The notes: generated by a model from the letters alone, not told the origin. Shown: positions 48,905 through 59,700, counted from the stretch's first letter. The stretch: 64,000 nucleotides of DNA from Lutibacter sp. B1 (GCF_012524075.1 NZ_JAAZUI010000001.1:186001-250000); one strand, 5' to 3'. Numbers and translations are program-made.

Positions 48905-50047
48905 TTATGATTTTTTTAAAACCTGATTTACAGGAATTTTTTTACCGTTTTTAAACGCCACAATAAATGCAGAAGTATATCCTTTTGACTTTGCTAATTG
49001 ATGAAGGTCTTTTATTTGAGAATAGTTAGATGTTTTACCTAAATAATACTTATAACTATTCCCTACCTTTATGCGTTCAACATTTTTAAGTCCTTTAAAG
49101 TTATATGGTTTTGTGTCTAATTTACGTGAACCTGAAGCTATTTGCACTTTAAATTCTATATCTCCGTAATCTTCTGCAGAAGTAGCAACTGACGTAGCTT
49201 GTGTTTTATTTTCATTTACCGAAATTGAAGTGCTCTCTACGCTATTCAACGTAAGTTGTTCTTTATATTTTACAATCCCTTTATAAATTGATTCAGCAAA
49301 TTTTTGCTGACCTTGTGAGGATCCTAAGAAAAGCCCTTCATATTTATTGGTTATAAATCCGGTTTCAATTAAAACACTTGGCATATATGTTTGATGTAAA
49401 ACCACAAAACCTGCTTGTTTTACACCTCTGTCTTTTCTTTTTAAATTTGAAGTAAATCCATTTTGAATAATACTGGCTAACTGAATACTTTGATCTAAAT
49501 ATTCTTCTTGCATTAATGTTAACCCGATTACAGATTCAGGAGAATTTGGATCAAAACCCTTATAATTGGTTTTATAATCATCTTCTAATAAAATTACCGC
49601 ATTTTCAGCTTTCGCTACTTCAAAATTTTGCCGGTTTGCATGTGTTCCCAACACCCAAGTTTCAGCACCATAAGCTTGAGTATGATGGGCATTACAATGA
49701 ACAGAAACAAATAAATCGGCATCCGCTTTATTTGCAATTCTACCTCTCTCCCATAAATCTATAAAAACATCTGTTTTTCTGGTGTAAACAACTTTTATAT
49801 TTTTATTCTTTTCTAATAACTTACCTACTTGTAATACTATTTTTAAAGCTATATCTTTTTCTTTTACTTTTTTATAGCCTACTTTACCCGGATCTTTACC
49901 TCCATGACCGGCATCTAGCACAACAACAAAATCTTTTTCCTGCGCATATAATACATGATATGAGCTAAAAAGAAACATTATAAAAAATACGAAACCAAAA
50001 CTGATTTTCGTTGTAATTGTAATTTTAGAAAAGAGTTGTGAGTTCAT
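48905..50047 (-). CDS. N-acetylmuramoyl-L-alanine amidase (AmiC-type) with SPOR-like tail
   Basis: 380 residues from the ATG at 50047. Signal peptide to about residue 35 (ending LYAQ). The zinc amidase_3 domain runs about 40-265: VVLDAGHGGKDPGK with the first His, then a catalytic Glu region, SVHCNAHHT near 117 and IETGFITNKYEG near 230. The C-terminal FKVQIASGSRKLDT...VAFKNGKKI (about 302-375) resembles a SPOR peptidoglycan-binding domain. It cuts amide bonds in peptidoglycan during division. It is divergent from lptD across 200 bases. Confidence 0.92.
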   Translation of the reverse strand: MNSQLFSKITITTKISFGFVFFIMFLFSSYHVLYAQEKDFVVVLDAGHGGKDPGKVGYKKVKEKDIALKIVLQVGKLLEKNKNIKVVYTRKTDVFIDLWERGRIANKADADLFVSVHCNAHHTQAYGAETWVLGTHANRQNFEVAKAENAVILLEDDYKTNYKGFDPNSPESVIGLTLMQEEYLDQSIQLASIIQNGFTSNLKRKDRGVKQAGFVVLHQTYMPSVLIETGFITNKYEGLFLGSSQGQQKFAESIYKGIVKYKEQLTLNSVESTSISVNENKTQATSVATSAEDYGDIEFKVQIASGSRKLDTKPYNFKGLKNVERIKVGNSYKYYLGKTSNYSQIKDLHQLAKSKGYTSAFIVAFKNGKKIPVNQVLKKS

Positions 50048-50248
50048 CAATTATTTTAATTATTTTTGGCATCTGTTATTGTATGTTACAATTATTAAGC
50101 CATACATACAAAAACAATCAATTATAATGGTTGATTAATTAATAAGCTAAAGTAAAAAAACTTACGCTATCAAACCAATTTATAAGTTATTTTTATAAAA
50201 AAATACATTATTAAAACAATTAATAAAAAAATACATTATATCCTTTTT

Positions 50249-52888
50249 TTGGTAGTAGCTTTTAGCTGTATCAATTCAACTATTTATTCCCAAGAAATTA
50301 AAGAAAAATCTTCTGAAAATTTTCCTGGTAAATTTAAAGACACTATTAAAATTCCTGTAAAAGATTCAGTAACTACTTCTATTACAGACTCTTTATTAGT
50401 TAAACCTGTTGACTCTATTAAAAAACCCAAAGAAATTCTTGAAAGTATTATTGAACATACTGCCGACAGTTTAATTAGACAAGACATTAAGAACAATAAA
50501 ATTATTTTATATAAAAACGCTCATATCCATTATAAAGATATTGATCTAAAAGCGGGTTATATTGAAATTGACAACAATACAAATACTGTAATAGCAAAAG
50601 GAATAAAAGATAGTATTGAAGGCTACACTGAACTTCCGGTTTTTAAACAAGGTTCTCAAGAATCTACCCAAGACTCTATTGCTTTTAATTTTAAATCTGA
50701 AAAAGCAAAAATTTGGAATTTAAATACTGAACAACAAGGGTTAATTATTAAAGGTGAAGTAAGTAAAAAATATAGTGATTCAGTAATTTTTTTAAAAAAT
50801 ATTAAAATTACAAGTTCACAAAAAAAGAATCCGGATTATTATATTGGAATTAAAAAAGCTAAATTTATTAAAGATAAAAAATTAGTTGCAGGAACAAGTC
50901 AGTTAGTTATTGCCGATGTACCAACACCACTTGCATTACCTTTTGCCTATATTCCTTTAACCAAAGGTAGAACTTCCGGATTTTTAATGCCAACATGGGG
51001 TGATACAAATGAACAAGGCTATTTTTTACAAAATGGAGGTTATTATTTTGTTTTAAACGATAATTTTGATTTAGCATTATTGGGAGATATTTATACCAAT
51101 GGAAGTTGGGGGCTCAGGGCCGAATCCGGTTATAAAAAAAGGTATAGATATAGCGGTAGGTTTAACTTTAGGTACGAGAACTTAATAAACAGTATAAAAG
51201 GTTTATCAGATTATTCAAAAATCAAAAACTATAACATAAGATGGAGTCATAGCCAGGACGGTAAAGCAAGTCCTAACTCCAGGTTTTCAGCTTCTGTAAA
51301 TTTAGGAAGTAGTAAATACTACAAAGAATCTTATAATGAATATAACACAAATTCATTTTTAAACAATACTTTAAGTTCATCTATATCATATTCAAAAAGA
51401 TTTGTTGGCACTCCGTTTAACATGTCGTTATCGGTTACTCATTCACAAAATACAAATACTGAAAAAATAACGATGACACTTCCATCTTTACAATTAAATA
51501 TGGATAGAATTTACCCCTTTACAGGTAAAAGTGGAGCTAAAAATAATGCGCTTCAAAAAACCGGCTTAACCTACTCTATGAGAGGTGAAAATAGGATAAA
51601 TACTGATGATGATAATTTTTTCAAAAAAGAAATGTTTGATAATGCCAAAGCCGGTATACAACATAATATGTCATTAAATACCAACATGAAGGCTTTAAAA
51701 TATTTTACAATTTCTCCAAGTTTAAATTATAAAGAAGTTTGGTATTTTGACCGATTAAGCAAAGAGTTTGATGATATCCAAAATGCTGTTGTTACTGATA
51801 CTATAAACAGTTTCAGTTCTTTCAGAGAATACAATACATCTGTGTCATTATCAACCACTCTTTATGGTATGTTCAGATTTAAAAAAGGAAAACTTCAAGC
51901 TATTCGTCATACAATAAGGCCATCTATTTCACATAGTTACAAGCCCGATTTTAGTAATTACAATAAAGAATATCAACAAAGTGAAGATCCAAATGATATT
52001 GTAGAATATTCTCCTTTTGCAAATGGAATTTTTGGGCAACCAAGCACTTCATTATCAAATAGCTTAAACTTTTCCATAAACAATAATATTGAAGCTAAAG
52101 TTAGGCCTAAAGATTCTTTAGATACCGAAACAGAACCCAAGAAAATAGTTTTACTTAACAATTTAAACTTTTCTACCAGTTATAATATGGCTGCAGACTC
52201 TTTAAAATGGAGTCCGGTTAGTGTAACGGCCGGTACTAAAATTTTTGATAATAAATTAGGAATTAACGCAAGAGCTTCGTTAGACCCTTACGCCTTAGAT
52301 GTTAATGGCAGAAGAATTAATACTTTCAATATTAATAACGGCGGAAGTTTATTTAGGTTAACCAACGCCGGAGTAACTATGAATTATTCTTTTTCAAGTA
52401 AAAACAAAAAAGGACAATCTACACAGCAAAAAAACGATCAGGATAACAATTCTGATGGTATTTTTGGAGAAAATCTATCTGCATCAAATCAAGTTGACGG
52501 AACTCCCAATGAGTCTGAAGAGAAAGTAAAAAACACCAAACTGTACCACGCTACATTTCCATGGACACTTAAAGTAGCCTATTCCTTAAATTACACAAAT
52601 TCAAATAGGCAAAATGAGATTAGTTCCAACTCTTTAATGTTTTCAGGAGATATTGAATTAACTCCTAAGTGGGCCGTTGGTTTTTCTTCTGGTTACGATA
52701 TAAAAAATGAAGGATTTACCTACACACAATTAAGATTTTCTCGTGATTTAGACAGTTGGAAATTAAATTTTAATTGGGTACCTTTTGGAACTAGACAAAC
52801 CTACTACTTTTTTATTGGTGTAAAAGCATCAATGCTTAGTGATATAAAATACGATAAACGACAAGTACCTGATAAAAGAATATTTTAA
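50249..52888 (+). CDS. lptD: LPS-assembly protein LptD (OstA/Imp), Bacteroidota form
   Basis: At least 879 residues. The predicted TTG start at 50249 probably truncates the signal peptide; the same frame upstream (open from 50186) encodes a basic stretch KTINKKIHYILFL. An OstA-like N-terminal beta domain (about 70-220) has LIRQDIKNNKIILYKNAHIHYKDIDLKAGYIEID. The LptD barrel follows from about 225 (PLTKGRTSGFLMPTWGD) to the aromatic C-terminus. It inserts lipopolysaccharide into the outer membrane. ridA follows after nine bases. Confidence 0.88.
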   Translation: MVVAFSCINSTIYSQEIKEKSSENFPGKFKDTIKIPVKDSVTTSITDSLLVKPVDSIKKPKEILESIIEHTADSLIRQDIKNNKIILYKNAHIHYKDIDLKAGYIEIDNNTNTVIAKGIKDSIEGYTELPVFKQGSQESTQDSIAFNFKSEKAKIWNLNTEQQGLIIKGEVSKKYSDSVIFLKNIKITSSQKKNPDYYIGIKKAKFIKDKKLVAGTSQLVIADVPTPLALPFAYIPLTKGRTSGFLMPTWGDTNEQGYFLQNGGYYFVLNDNFDLALLGDIYTNGSWGLRAESGYKKRYRYSGRFNFRYENLINSIKGLSDYSKIKNYNIRWSHSQDGKASPNSRFSASVNLGSSKYYKESYNEYNTNSFLNNTLSSSISYSKRFVGTPFNMSLSVTHSQNTNTEKITMTLPSLQLNMDRIYPFTGKSGAKNNALQKTGLTYSMRGENRINTDDDNFFKKEMFDNAKAGIQHNMSLNTNMKALKYFTISPSLNYKEVWYFDRLSKEFDDIQNAVVTDTINSFSSFREYNTSVSLSTTLYGMFRFKKGKLQAIRHTIRPSISHSYKPDFSNYNKEYQQSEDPNDIVEYSPFANGIFGQPSTSLSNSLNFSINNNIEAKVRPKDSLDTETEPKKIVLLNNLNFSTSYNMAADSLKWSPVSVTAGTKIFDNKLGINARASLDPYALDVNGRRINTFNINNGGSLFRLTNAGVTMNYSFSSKNKKGQSTQQKNDQDNNSDGIFGENLSASNQVDGTPNESEEKVKNTKLYHATFPWTLKVAYSLNYTNSNRQNEISSNSLMFSGDIELTPKWAVGFSSGYDIKNEGFTYTQLRFSRDLDSWKLNFNWVPFGTRQTYYFFIGVKASMLSDIKYDKRQVPDKRIF

Positions 52889-52897
52889 ATTTTTAAA

Positions 52898-53278
52898 ATG
52901 AAAAAAATTATAAATACAATTAATGCTCCGGCACCAATAGGACCATATAATCAAGCTGTTTTAGCAGGAAACACACTATACACATCTGGTCAAATAGCTA
53001 TACATCCAACTACGGGAAAACTTATAAATTCTTCTATTGAAGAAGAAACTAAACAAGTGATGGAAAATTTAAAAGCTGTTTTAGCTAAAGCTGAAATGAC
53101 TTTTGAAAATGTTGTAAAAACGTCTATTTTTATTGCAAACATGAACGATTTTGCTAAAATAAACGAAGTTTATGGTAGTTTTTTTAATGTTGATACTGCT
53201 CCTGCAAGAGAAACCGTTGAAGTTTCAAATTTACCGAAATTTGTAAATGTAGAAATTTCAATGATTGCTGTAAAATAA
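52898..53278 (+). CDS. ridA: RidA family enamine/imine deaminase
   Basis: 126 residues, the family length. Conserved elements are NAPAPIGPYNQAVLAGNTLYTSGQI at the start and VEVSNLPKFVNVEISMIAV at the end, with the substrate arginine in PARETVEV near 107. The trimeric enzyme removes reactive 2-aminoacrylate formed by PLP enzymes. It is translated nine bases after lptD, a gene without functional relation. It converges with mgsA with five bases between. Confidence 0.95.
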   Translation: MKKIINTINAPAPIGPYNQAVLAGNTLYTSGQIAIHPTTGKLINSSIEEETKQVMENLKAVLAKAEMTFENVVKTSIFIANMNDFAKINEVYGSFFNVDTAPARETVEVSNLPKFVNVEISMIAVK

Positions 53279-53283
53279 ACGGT

Positions 53284-53646
53284 TTATATTGATCTTATCA
53301 AAAGTTCAGCAGTTGCCGGATTGGTTGCTAAAGGCACATCATGTACATCACATAAACGCATTAACATTGCAATATCCGGTTCGTGAGGATGTTGCCCCAG
53401 CGGGTCTCTGAAAAATAATATCATATTGGTTTTACCTTCTGCAACCCGAGCTGCAATTTGAGCATCTCCACCATACGGGCCTGAAAGATATTTAGTAACT
53501 TTAAAACCTGCCTTTTCAGCATGTTTCCCTGTGGTTCCGGTGGCAATTAATTCTATATTTTTAGACAAAATTAATGCTTTGAAATCCATTAAAAACTGAA
53601 TCATTTCAGCCTTTTTACCATCATGTGCTATAATTGCTATTTCCAT
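53284..53646 (-). CDS. mgsA: Methylglyoxal synthase
   Basis: 120 residues. Motifs are IAIIAHDGKKAEM at the N-terminus, TGTTGKHAEKAG near 40, the catalytic Asp in SGPYGGDAQIAARVAEG near 55-71, and FFRDPLGQHPHEPDI near 77-91. It turns dihydroxyacetone phosphate into methylglyoxal and phosphate, relieving sugar-phosphate stress. It is about 30 residues shorter than E. coli MgsA (152). It is the last gene in a leftward run with gap and pfkA, two glycolytic genes whose imbalance would raise its substrate. Confidence 0.95.
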   Translation of the reverse strand: MEIAIIAHDGKKAEMIQFLMDFKALILSKNIELIATGTTGKHAEKAGFKVTKYLSGPYGGDAQIAARVAEGKTNMILFFRDPLGQHPHEPDIAMLMRLCDVHDVPLATNPATAELLIRSI

Positions 53647-53688
53647 AATTTAAATATATAAAAAATTAGTACATAAATGGGCGCAAAA

Positions 53689-54684
53689 TTATTTAAGAGT
53701 TGAAGCATATTCTATTAAATCGATTACTTTATTAGCATACCCAAATTCATTATCATACCACAAAATAAGTTTGTAAAAATTTTCATTCAACGCCAATCCG
53801 GCATTTGCATCAAAAACTGAAGTTCTGGTTTCTGAAACAAAATCTTGAGAAACAACTTCATCTTCGGTATATCCTAAAATACCTTTCAATTCATTTTCTG
53901 AAGCTTTTTTTACAAGTTGTTTTATGTCACCATATGAAGTTGATCTTTTTAAACGAACGGTTAAATCTACCAAAGAAACATCAGCAGTTGGAACTCTAAC
54001 AGCCATTGCCATTATTTTTCCATCCAAATCAGGTACTATTTTTGTAACTGCTTTACCGGCTTCGGTTGTTGTAGGTATCATATTATTTAAAGCCGATCTT
54101 CCTCTTCTCCATTTAGCTAACGGTCCGTCAACAGTATTTTGATTTGGTGTAGCTGCATGAACCGTATTTACCATAGCCTCAACAACTTCATAATTTTTAT
54201 GAAGAATGTTTAGAATTGGAGCTAAACAATTTGTTGTACAAGAAGCATTTGAAAAAACAGTATCATTTTTAGATAAATCTGTATGATTTACACCCATTAC
54301 AAACATAGGAGCATCATTTGACGGAGCCGAGATAACCACTTTTTTAGCACCTCCTTTTATGTGTAAAGCTGCCTTATATTTATCAGTAAACAAACCTGTT
54401 GATTCTATAACATAATCTACATTCACATCATTCCATTTAATGTTTTCAGGACTTGTTTCGGATGTAACTCTAATTTTTTTATTGTTTACAATAAGGTTTC
54501 CTTCTTTTACTTCTACACTTCCATTAAAACGTCCATGAACCGAGTCGTATTTTAACAAATATGCTAAATTCTCTACATCAAGAATATCATTTATAGCAAC
54601 AATCTCAATAGTATTTCTATTAATTGCAACTCTAAAAGCTAAACGTCCGATTCTACCGAATCCGTTTATACCTATTTTTATCAT
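53689..54684 (-). CDS. gap: Glyceraldehyde-3-phosphate dehydrogenase, type I
   Basis: 331 residues with the NAD motif GINGFGRIGRLAFR at the start. The catalytic cysteine is in SNASCTTNCLAP near 149 and the base histidine in MVNTVHAATPNQ near 176. The C-terminal WYDNEFGYANKVIDL is also typical. It acts in glycolysis and gluconeogenesis. It follows pfkA after 79 bases, which contain the palindrome AACTTTATAAAGTT, and precedes mgsA by 42 bases. Confidence 0.97.
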   Translation of the reverse strand: MIKIGINGFGRIGRLAFRVAINRNTIEIVAINDILDVENLAYLLKYDSVHGRFNGSVEVKEGNLIVNNKKIRVTSETSPENIKWNDVNVDYVIESTGLFTDKYKAALHIKGGAKKVVISAPSNDAPMFVMGVNHTDLSKNDTVFSNASCTTNCLAPILNILHKNYEVVEAMVNTVHAATPNQNTVDGPLAKWRRGRSALNNMIPTTTEAGKAVTKIVPDLDGKIMAMAVRVPTADVSLVDLTVRLKRSTSYGDIKQLVKKASENELKGILGYTEDEVVSQDFVSETRTSVFDANAGLALNENFYKLILWYDNEFGYANKVIDLIEYASTLK

Positions 54685-54722
54685 CTATTTTTATTGGTAT
54701 TCTTAAAAATTATAGTATTTAT

Positions 54723-54736
54723 AACTTTATAAAGTT
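54723..54736. promoter_or_regulatory. Palindrome AACTTTATAAAGTT upstream of gap
   Basis: A perfect 14-base palindrome in the 79-base gap between pfkA and gap. It could be an operator. AT-rich palindromes of this size can also occur by chance. Confidence 0.3.
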
Positions 54737-54763
54737 GAAGAAAAAATTAATTAAAACTATCAA

Positions 54764-55750
54764 TTAAATTGACATAATATCACTAACTCTTAACAATTCT
54801 TTATTGATTTCGTGATGCCCTTTTACTGCATGTTCCAAATCTGTAGTTACAATATTATTATTAACCAAACCAACCATTAAATTGGTTTTACCATCTAAAA
54901 GTAACTCAACAGATCTAACGCCTAATCTACTTGCTAAAACTCTATCAAAACAACTAGGCGAACCTCCACGTTGCATGTGACCCAATACTGAAACTCTTAC
55001 TTCGTACTGTGGTAAATTTGCTTCAACGTAATTGGCTAATTCAAATACATTTTTTCCAATTTTATCACCTTCGGCAACAACAACAATACTTGACGATTTT
55101 CCGGATCTTTTACTGCGTTTTAACGACTCTAACAATCTGTCTAATCCAAGATCTTCTTCAGGTATTAAAATTTCTTCAGCACCTGCACCAACACCTGCAT
55201 TTAAAGCTATAAAACCTGCATCGCGCCCCATAACTTCAACAAAAAATAATCGGTTATGCGAACTTGCAGTATCTCTTATTTTATCAATAACTTCAACAAC
55301 CGTATTTAAAGCTGTATCATATCCAATGGTATAATTAGTGCCAAAAATATCATTATCAATAGTTCCGGGAACACCTATACAAGGAAAATTATACTCTTCA
55401 TTAAAAACCATTCCTCCTGTAAAAGTTCCGTCTCCACCAATTAATACCAGCGCATCAATTTGTGCATTTATAAGATTTTCATGTGCTTTTTTACGACCTT
55501 CTTTTGTCATAAATTCTTTAGAGCGAGCAGATTTTAATATAGTACCTCCAAGGTTAATTATATTACTCACACTTCGGGCTTTCAATTCAACAAAATCTCC
55601 CTCAATAAGTCCTTGATAGCCTCTATAAACACCTACACATTCAACATTATAATAACTACATGCCCTTACAACTGCTCTAATTGCAGCATTCATTCCAGGC
55701 GCATCACCACCTGAAGTCATAACTCCTATTTTCTTTATTTTTTTCCCCAT
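54764..55750 (-). CDS. pfkA: ATP-dependent 6-phosphofructokinase
   Basis: 328 residues, the bacterial PfkA length. The ATP motif is GVMTSGGDAPGMNAAIRAV at the start. The phosphate and Mg2+ site is LIGGDGTFTGG near 103, and the catalytic GTIDNDIFGTNYTIGYDTA near 130 has the Asp of the family. VEVMGRDAGFIAL near 170 follows. The GGDGT glycine marks the ATP-using type, not the pyrophosphate type. It commits fructose-6-phosphate to glycolysis. The gene is preceded by a 122-base gap with a stem-loop. Confidence 0.95.
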   Translation of the reverse strand: MGKKIKKIGVMTSGGDAPGMNAAIRAVVRACSYYNVECVGVYRGYQGLIEGDFVELKARSVSNIINLGGTILKSARSKEFMTKEGRKKAHENLINAQIDALVLIGGDGTFTGGMVFNEEYNFPCIGVPGTIDNDIFGTNYTIGYDTALNTVVEVIDKIRDTASSHNRLFFVEVMGRDAGFIALNAGVGAGAEEILIPEEDLGLDRLLESLKRSKRSGKSSSIVVVAEGDKIGKNVFELANYVEANLPQYEVRVSVLGHMQRGGSPSCFDRVLASRLGVRSVELLLDGKTNLMVGLVNNNIVTTDLEHAVKGHHEINKELLRVSDIMSI

Positions 55751-55814
55751 AAATTGCTGCGTAAAAATAGATTTTATTTTTAAACTAAAAAATACTATTA
55801 ATTTAAATTAATGT

Positions 55815-55861
55815 ATTCATTCAAAGAACCTAAAACAGTCTTTAAAATTCTTCGAATGAAT
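55815..55861. terminator. Long-arm stem-loop between the nucleotidyltransferase gene and pfkA
   Basis: Arm ATTCATTCAAAGAA (55815-55828) pairs with TTCTTCGAATGAAT (55848-55861) with one G-U-type mismatch and a 19-base loop. There is no clear T-run, so it may be an operator, mRNA-processing or attenuator structure rather than a terminator. Confidence 0.4.
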
Positions 55862-55872
55862 CTATTTATATA

Positions 55873-56778
55873 CTACACCCATAAATTTTTTGGGTAAATT
55901 CCTTTATCTTTTAATTTTTGAATTTCAGAAGTTACATACTCTTTATCTTCTTTATAAGTAACACCAAACCAACTTGCATCAGATTTTAAAACTTCCATAG
56001 TAGCTATATTGTTTACTATAACATGATTAACAGCTAACGGAATAAAAAATTCTGCTTTTGGTTCTTTATAATTTTCTTCTAAAAATTGCTCAAATAAAGA
56101 TTCGGAAATTTCAAAGTATTTAGGTGTAAAACCAAAGAAATTCATTGAAACGATTGTTTCTTCTGAAATTGGTACCATTTCACCGTTATCATCTTTAAAT
56201 TTTAAAGCTCCATCAAATTTTTCAACATGTGTTCTTTCAGTAATTCCAGTTAAAAATCCTTTTTCATCAACTTTACATTCACCTCTTGAAACAGAACCGT
56301 AAGATGAAACTGTATTTTTTAATACATATCCCATCATATTAAAATTATTAGAATTTTTATCGATTTTAGTTAATGCTTCAGCAATAACTTCGAAAGCTTC
56401 TCTTCCGTAAAAATCATCGGCATTTATAACTGCAAAATTTTCTTTAACAACATTTTTAGCCATTAACAGCGCATGCCCTGTTCCCCAAGGTTTTTGTCGG
56501 TCATTATCTTTAAATCGCTCAGGTATATCATCTAATTCTTGAAAAACATATTCGATCTCAATTTTTCCTTCCAATTTTTTATTGAAAAAAGCTTTAAAAT
56601 CATCTTCAATACTTTTTCTAATAATAAATACTACTTTTCCAAATCCGGCTCTTATTGCATCGTAAATTGAAAAATCTAAAATTGTATCTCCTTGTTCTGA
56701 AAATGTGTCTAATTGTTTAAGTCCTCCATAACGGCTACCTATTCCTGCAGCTAAGACTACTAATGTTGGCTTACTCAT
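55873..56778 (-). CDS. Nucleotidyltransferase (sugar-phosphate nucleotidylyltransferase-like)
   Basis: 301 residues with the Rossmann-type NTP-transferase fold: VVLAAGIGSRYGGLKQLDTFS at the start and the Mg2+-binding NADDFYGREAFEVI near 114. GTGHALLMAKNVV near 95 follows the pattern of nucleotide donor recognition. Sugar or nucleotide specificity is not evident. It lies directly after tamB, with an eight-base overlap of tamB's end and this gene's start (ATGAGTAA), so they are translationally coupled. Similar small proteins are annotated only generically. Confidence 0.8.
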   Translation of the reverse strand: MSKPTLVVLAAGIGSRYGGLKQLDTFSEQGDTILDFSIYDAIRAGFGKVVFIIRKSIEDDFKAFFNKKLEGKIEIEYVFQELDDIPERFKDNDRQKPWGTGHALLMAKNVVKENFAVINADDFYGREAFEVIAEALTKIDKNSNNFNMMGYVLKNTVSSYGSVSRGECKVDEKGFLTGITERTHVEKFDGALKFKDDNGEMVPISEETIVSMNFFGFTPKYFEISESLFEQFLEENYKEPKAEFFIPLAVNHVIVNNIATMEVLKSDASWFGVTYKEDKEYVTSEIQKLKDKGIYPKNLWV

Positions 56779-59700
56779 TTGTATTACTTTTTTTGTTTTT
56801 AAATTTATATAATTTATCTATTTTCTCAATTGTATCAATTGGCATAGTATTCTTAAGCGAATCTAATGGTTTTTTCTTTTTCAACCCTAATTTTTCTAAT
56901 AATTCTCCTCCGGTATTAAAGTCGATTTGGTATGATAAACCCACACCTTGCGTGTATCCTTCTTCTTCTTCGGTATATTGAATTTCATTTTGACGATTAA
57001 AAATTGATGACCGTAGTGTGCCTTCTTCATTCAATAAAAACTCTACATTTACTTCACCAATTACATTAGACTGCTCTTTTGATCCAATTGGCATACCAAA
57101 TTTACCGTTTATTAAAATCCGATCATTAACTTCATAATCTACATCAATAGCTAATTGATCGTCAACACTTCTAGTATCAACTCTATTTTTTTCACCCACA
57201 GTATATACAGGTCTTAATTTAAAGCGACTATCTCCTTGATTAAAAATATTATCAAACGCATTTGAAAGTAATTCAGTCCAAGTTCCTGAAACCAATCCAT
57301 TACTATTCACACTAAAATCACTTTCATTGTAAAAACTTCCAGTAGCCAGTAGTGCCATAAAATGGATAGTTTTACTATTTGTATCATTATTATTTAATTT
57401 AAATTCTAACTCTGAAGCTACTGTTGAGCTGGAATTTGGTATTTCAATATCAAACTCACGTTTGGAGTTAAATAATTCGCCTGAAAAACGGGTTATTAAA
57501 TCTATCGGAATTTTACGGCTTGTTGTAATATTTTCTAATAAAGACTTTGGATTTGCATTTACTCTATAAATTGCTTCAATATTAATATCAGCAGTTAATG
57601 GGTTTCCACTCCAAGATATACTTCCGCCTCTTTTTACTGTAAATGGTTTACTAATAATTCCTCCATACTTAAAATTATAAATACCATTATCTACAATAAA
57701 ATCTCCATACATATCAAACTTATCTTTTGTATCTAATTCAATTAACAAGTTTCCTGTTCCACTTCCTCTTAAATAACTTCCGGTAGCTTTATCTAAAACC
57801 ATTTCTACAACAGCATCTTTTGTTACTTCAATATTGAAGTTTAAAGACAATCCTTTTAACTTATCTGATAAAAATGCTCTTCTGATTTCTTCATTTTCTT
57901 CTTCTTTATTTTTATTTATAAAACGTATTAATTGCGACGATTCTACTGTTTTAACATCGCTAATTGGAATTACAAAATAAGTTCCTTTTTTAGTACTTCC
58001 AACAACATCAATAACCAGCTTATCTGTTGGTCCTTTTATAAAGGCATTACCTTCTAAAAATGCAGTACCATAATATGCCGAATTTTCTTCTTCTTCAGTA
58101 TTTAAAACCAATAAATTTTTAGTACTTATATCTAAATCGAGTTCCCAATCTTTAAAAAAAGTATGTTGTATATTACCTGTTAGTTTTCCTTTTGTATTTT
58201 TCTCTTTATCTTTTAAAGTAACATCTTCAATAGTGAATTTTTGATCTTTTAAACTAATAACACTAGTACCGTCAAAATCATAATCAACATTTAAATAAGG
58301 AATATATAAACCTGCCTGATCTAAGAACAAATCTCCTTCCATAGTCGGATTGTTTAACAAACCTGTTACATGAACATTTCCATAGGCAAACCCTCTTATT
58401 TTACTCAAAACTTCACCTCCTAAAGGACTAAAAGCATCGAGTTTAAATTCTTCAAAATCAACCATAACATCTAAAGTTGGTTCTTTTGGTGTAAAATCCA
58501 AATCTCCAACCGCCGAAAAATTCACATAATTATCTCTTTCTAATGAAATATTTATACCATAATTTTTTAATGAATTTTTACCTTCCATGTCAATTTTTAA
58601 ATTGCCTTGGTATGAATTATTTACATTAAAACTTGTTATTGTTAAATTTGCTGTTGGTTTTAATTGATTTTGAATTTGATTGTAATTTAACGTTCCGTTT
58701 AATAAACCTTTTAATTTTAAACTATCAATTTCCGGAGTAATACTCGATAGTTTTACATCTTTAAAATTAAACTTTAAGTCTTTAGAAACGGTATCGTTTA
58801 TTTTTCCAAAGAACTCAATTTTTTGATTTTTTGATTCTATTTTAAAAGGACTGAATTCATAAGAATTCGTTTTACTGTCAACAACTAATTTATTTTCTAA
58901 GTTATTGGTTGGATTGATAGTCCATGTATTGTTTTTAAATGTAAAATTTGATTTTTGAACTCCAAAAACCGATTTATTTTCTTTATTAAATGTATGGTAA
59001 AAGGATAAATTATAATCTTCAGTTTCATTTATACCGCCTTTAAACTCGGTTCTAAAAAATAACGTATCATTTAATGTAATATTTACTAACTGTAATTTAG
59101 ATACATCATAATACTCTGTATTTATTTTATTTACAGTAAGTTGTGTATTAAATAATGGGTTTTTATTGTCAATTTGAACATTTAAATCATCAATAATATT
59201 TTTATATGCAATTACTTGAGGTGATTTAATATTCAGTCTAAACAAACCATCGTTAGAACTAATATTTCCTCTAATAGTTGTATTTGCAGATAAGGTTACT
59301 TCAGGATAAAAAATCTCTACAATTTTATTATAAATTTTAAATCGAAAATCTAATGTTTGACCAGATGTTACCGGAAATGGTTTATAATTGGAATACAAAC
59401 TTCCTATTGAGTTTTGAGTTAATTTACCCAACTCGTTAAATTTAAATTTTCCTTTTACACGTCCTTCAATTATTTCTGAGGAATTGATAGTTATGGTTCT
59501 TATACTATCTTGAAAAGAAGAGGTTATATTAAAATCTTTAAAGAAATAATTACCTTTTTGATTTGTGTATAACGAGTTTTTAAAATCGGCTGTTCCAATT
59601 AAATCATCAAAAGAGTTTCCTTTAACATTGATATAAATATCTCCTTTTAAATTAGAAATACTATCTCTTTTAAATATGTTAATTGCATTTAAGTCGCAAT

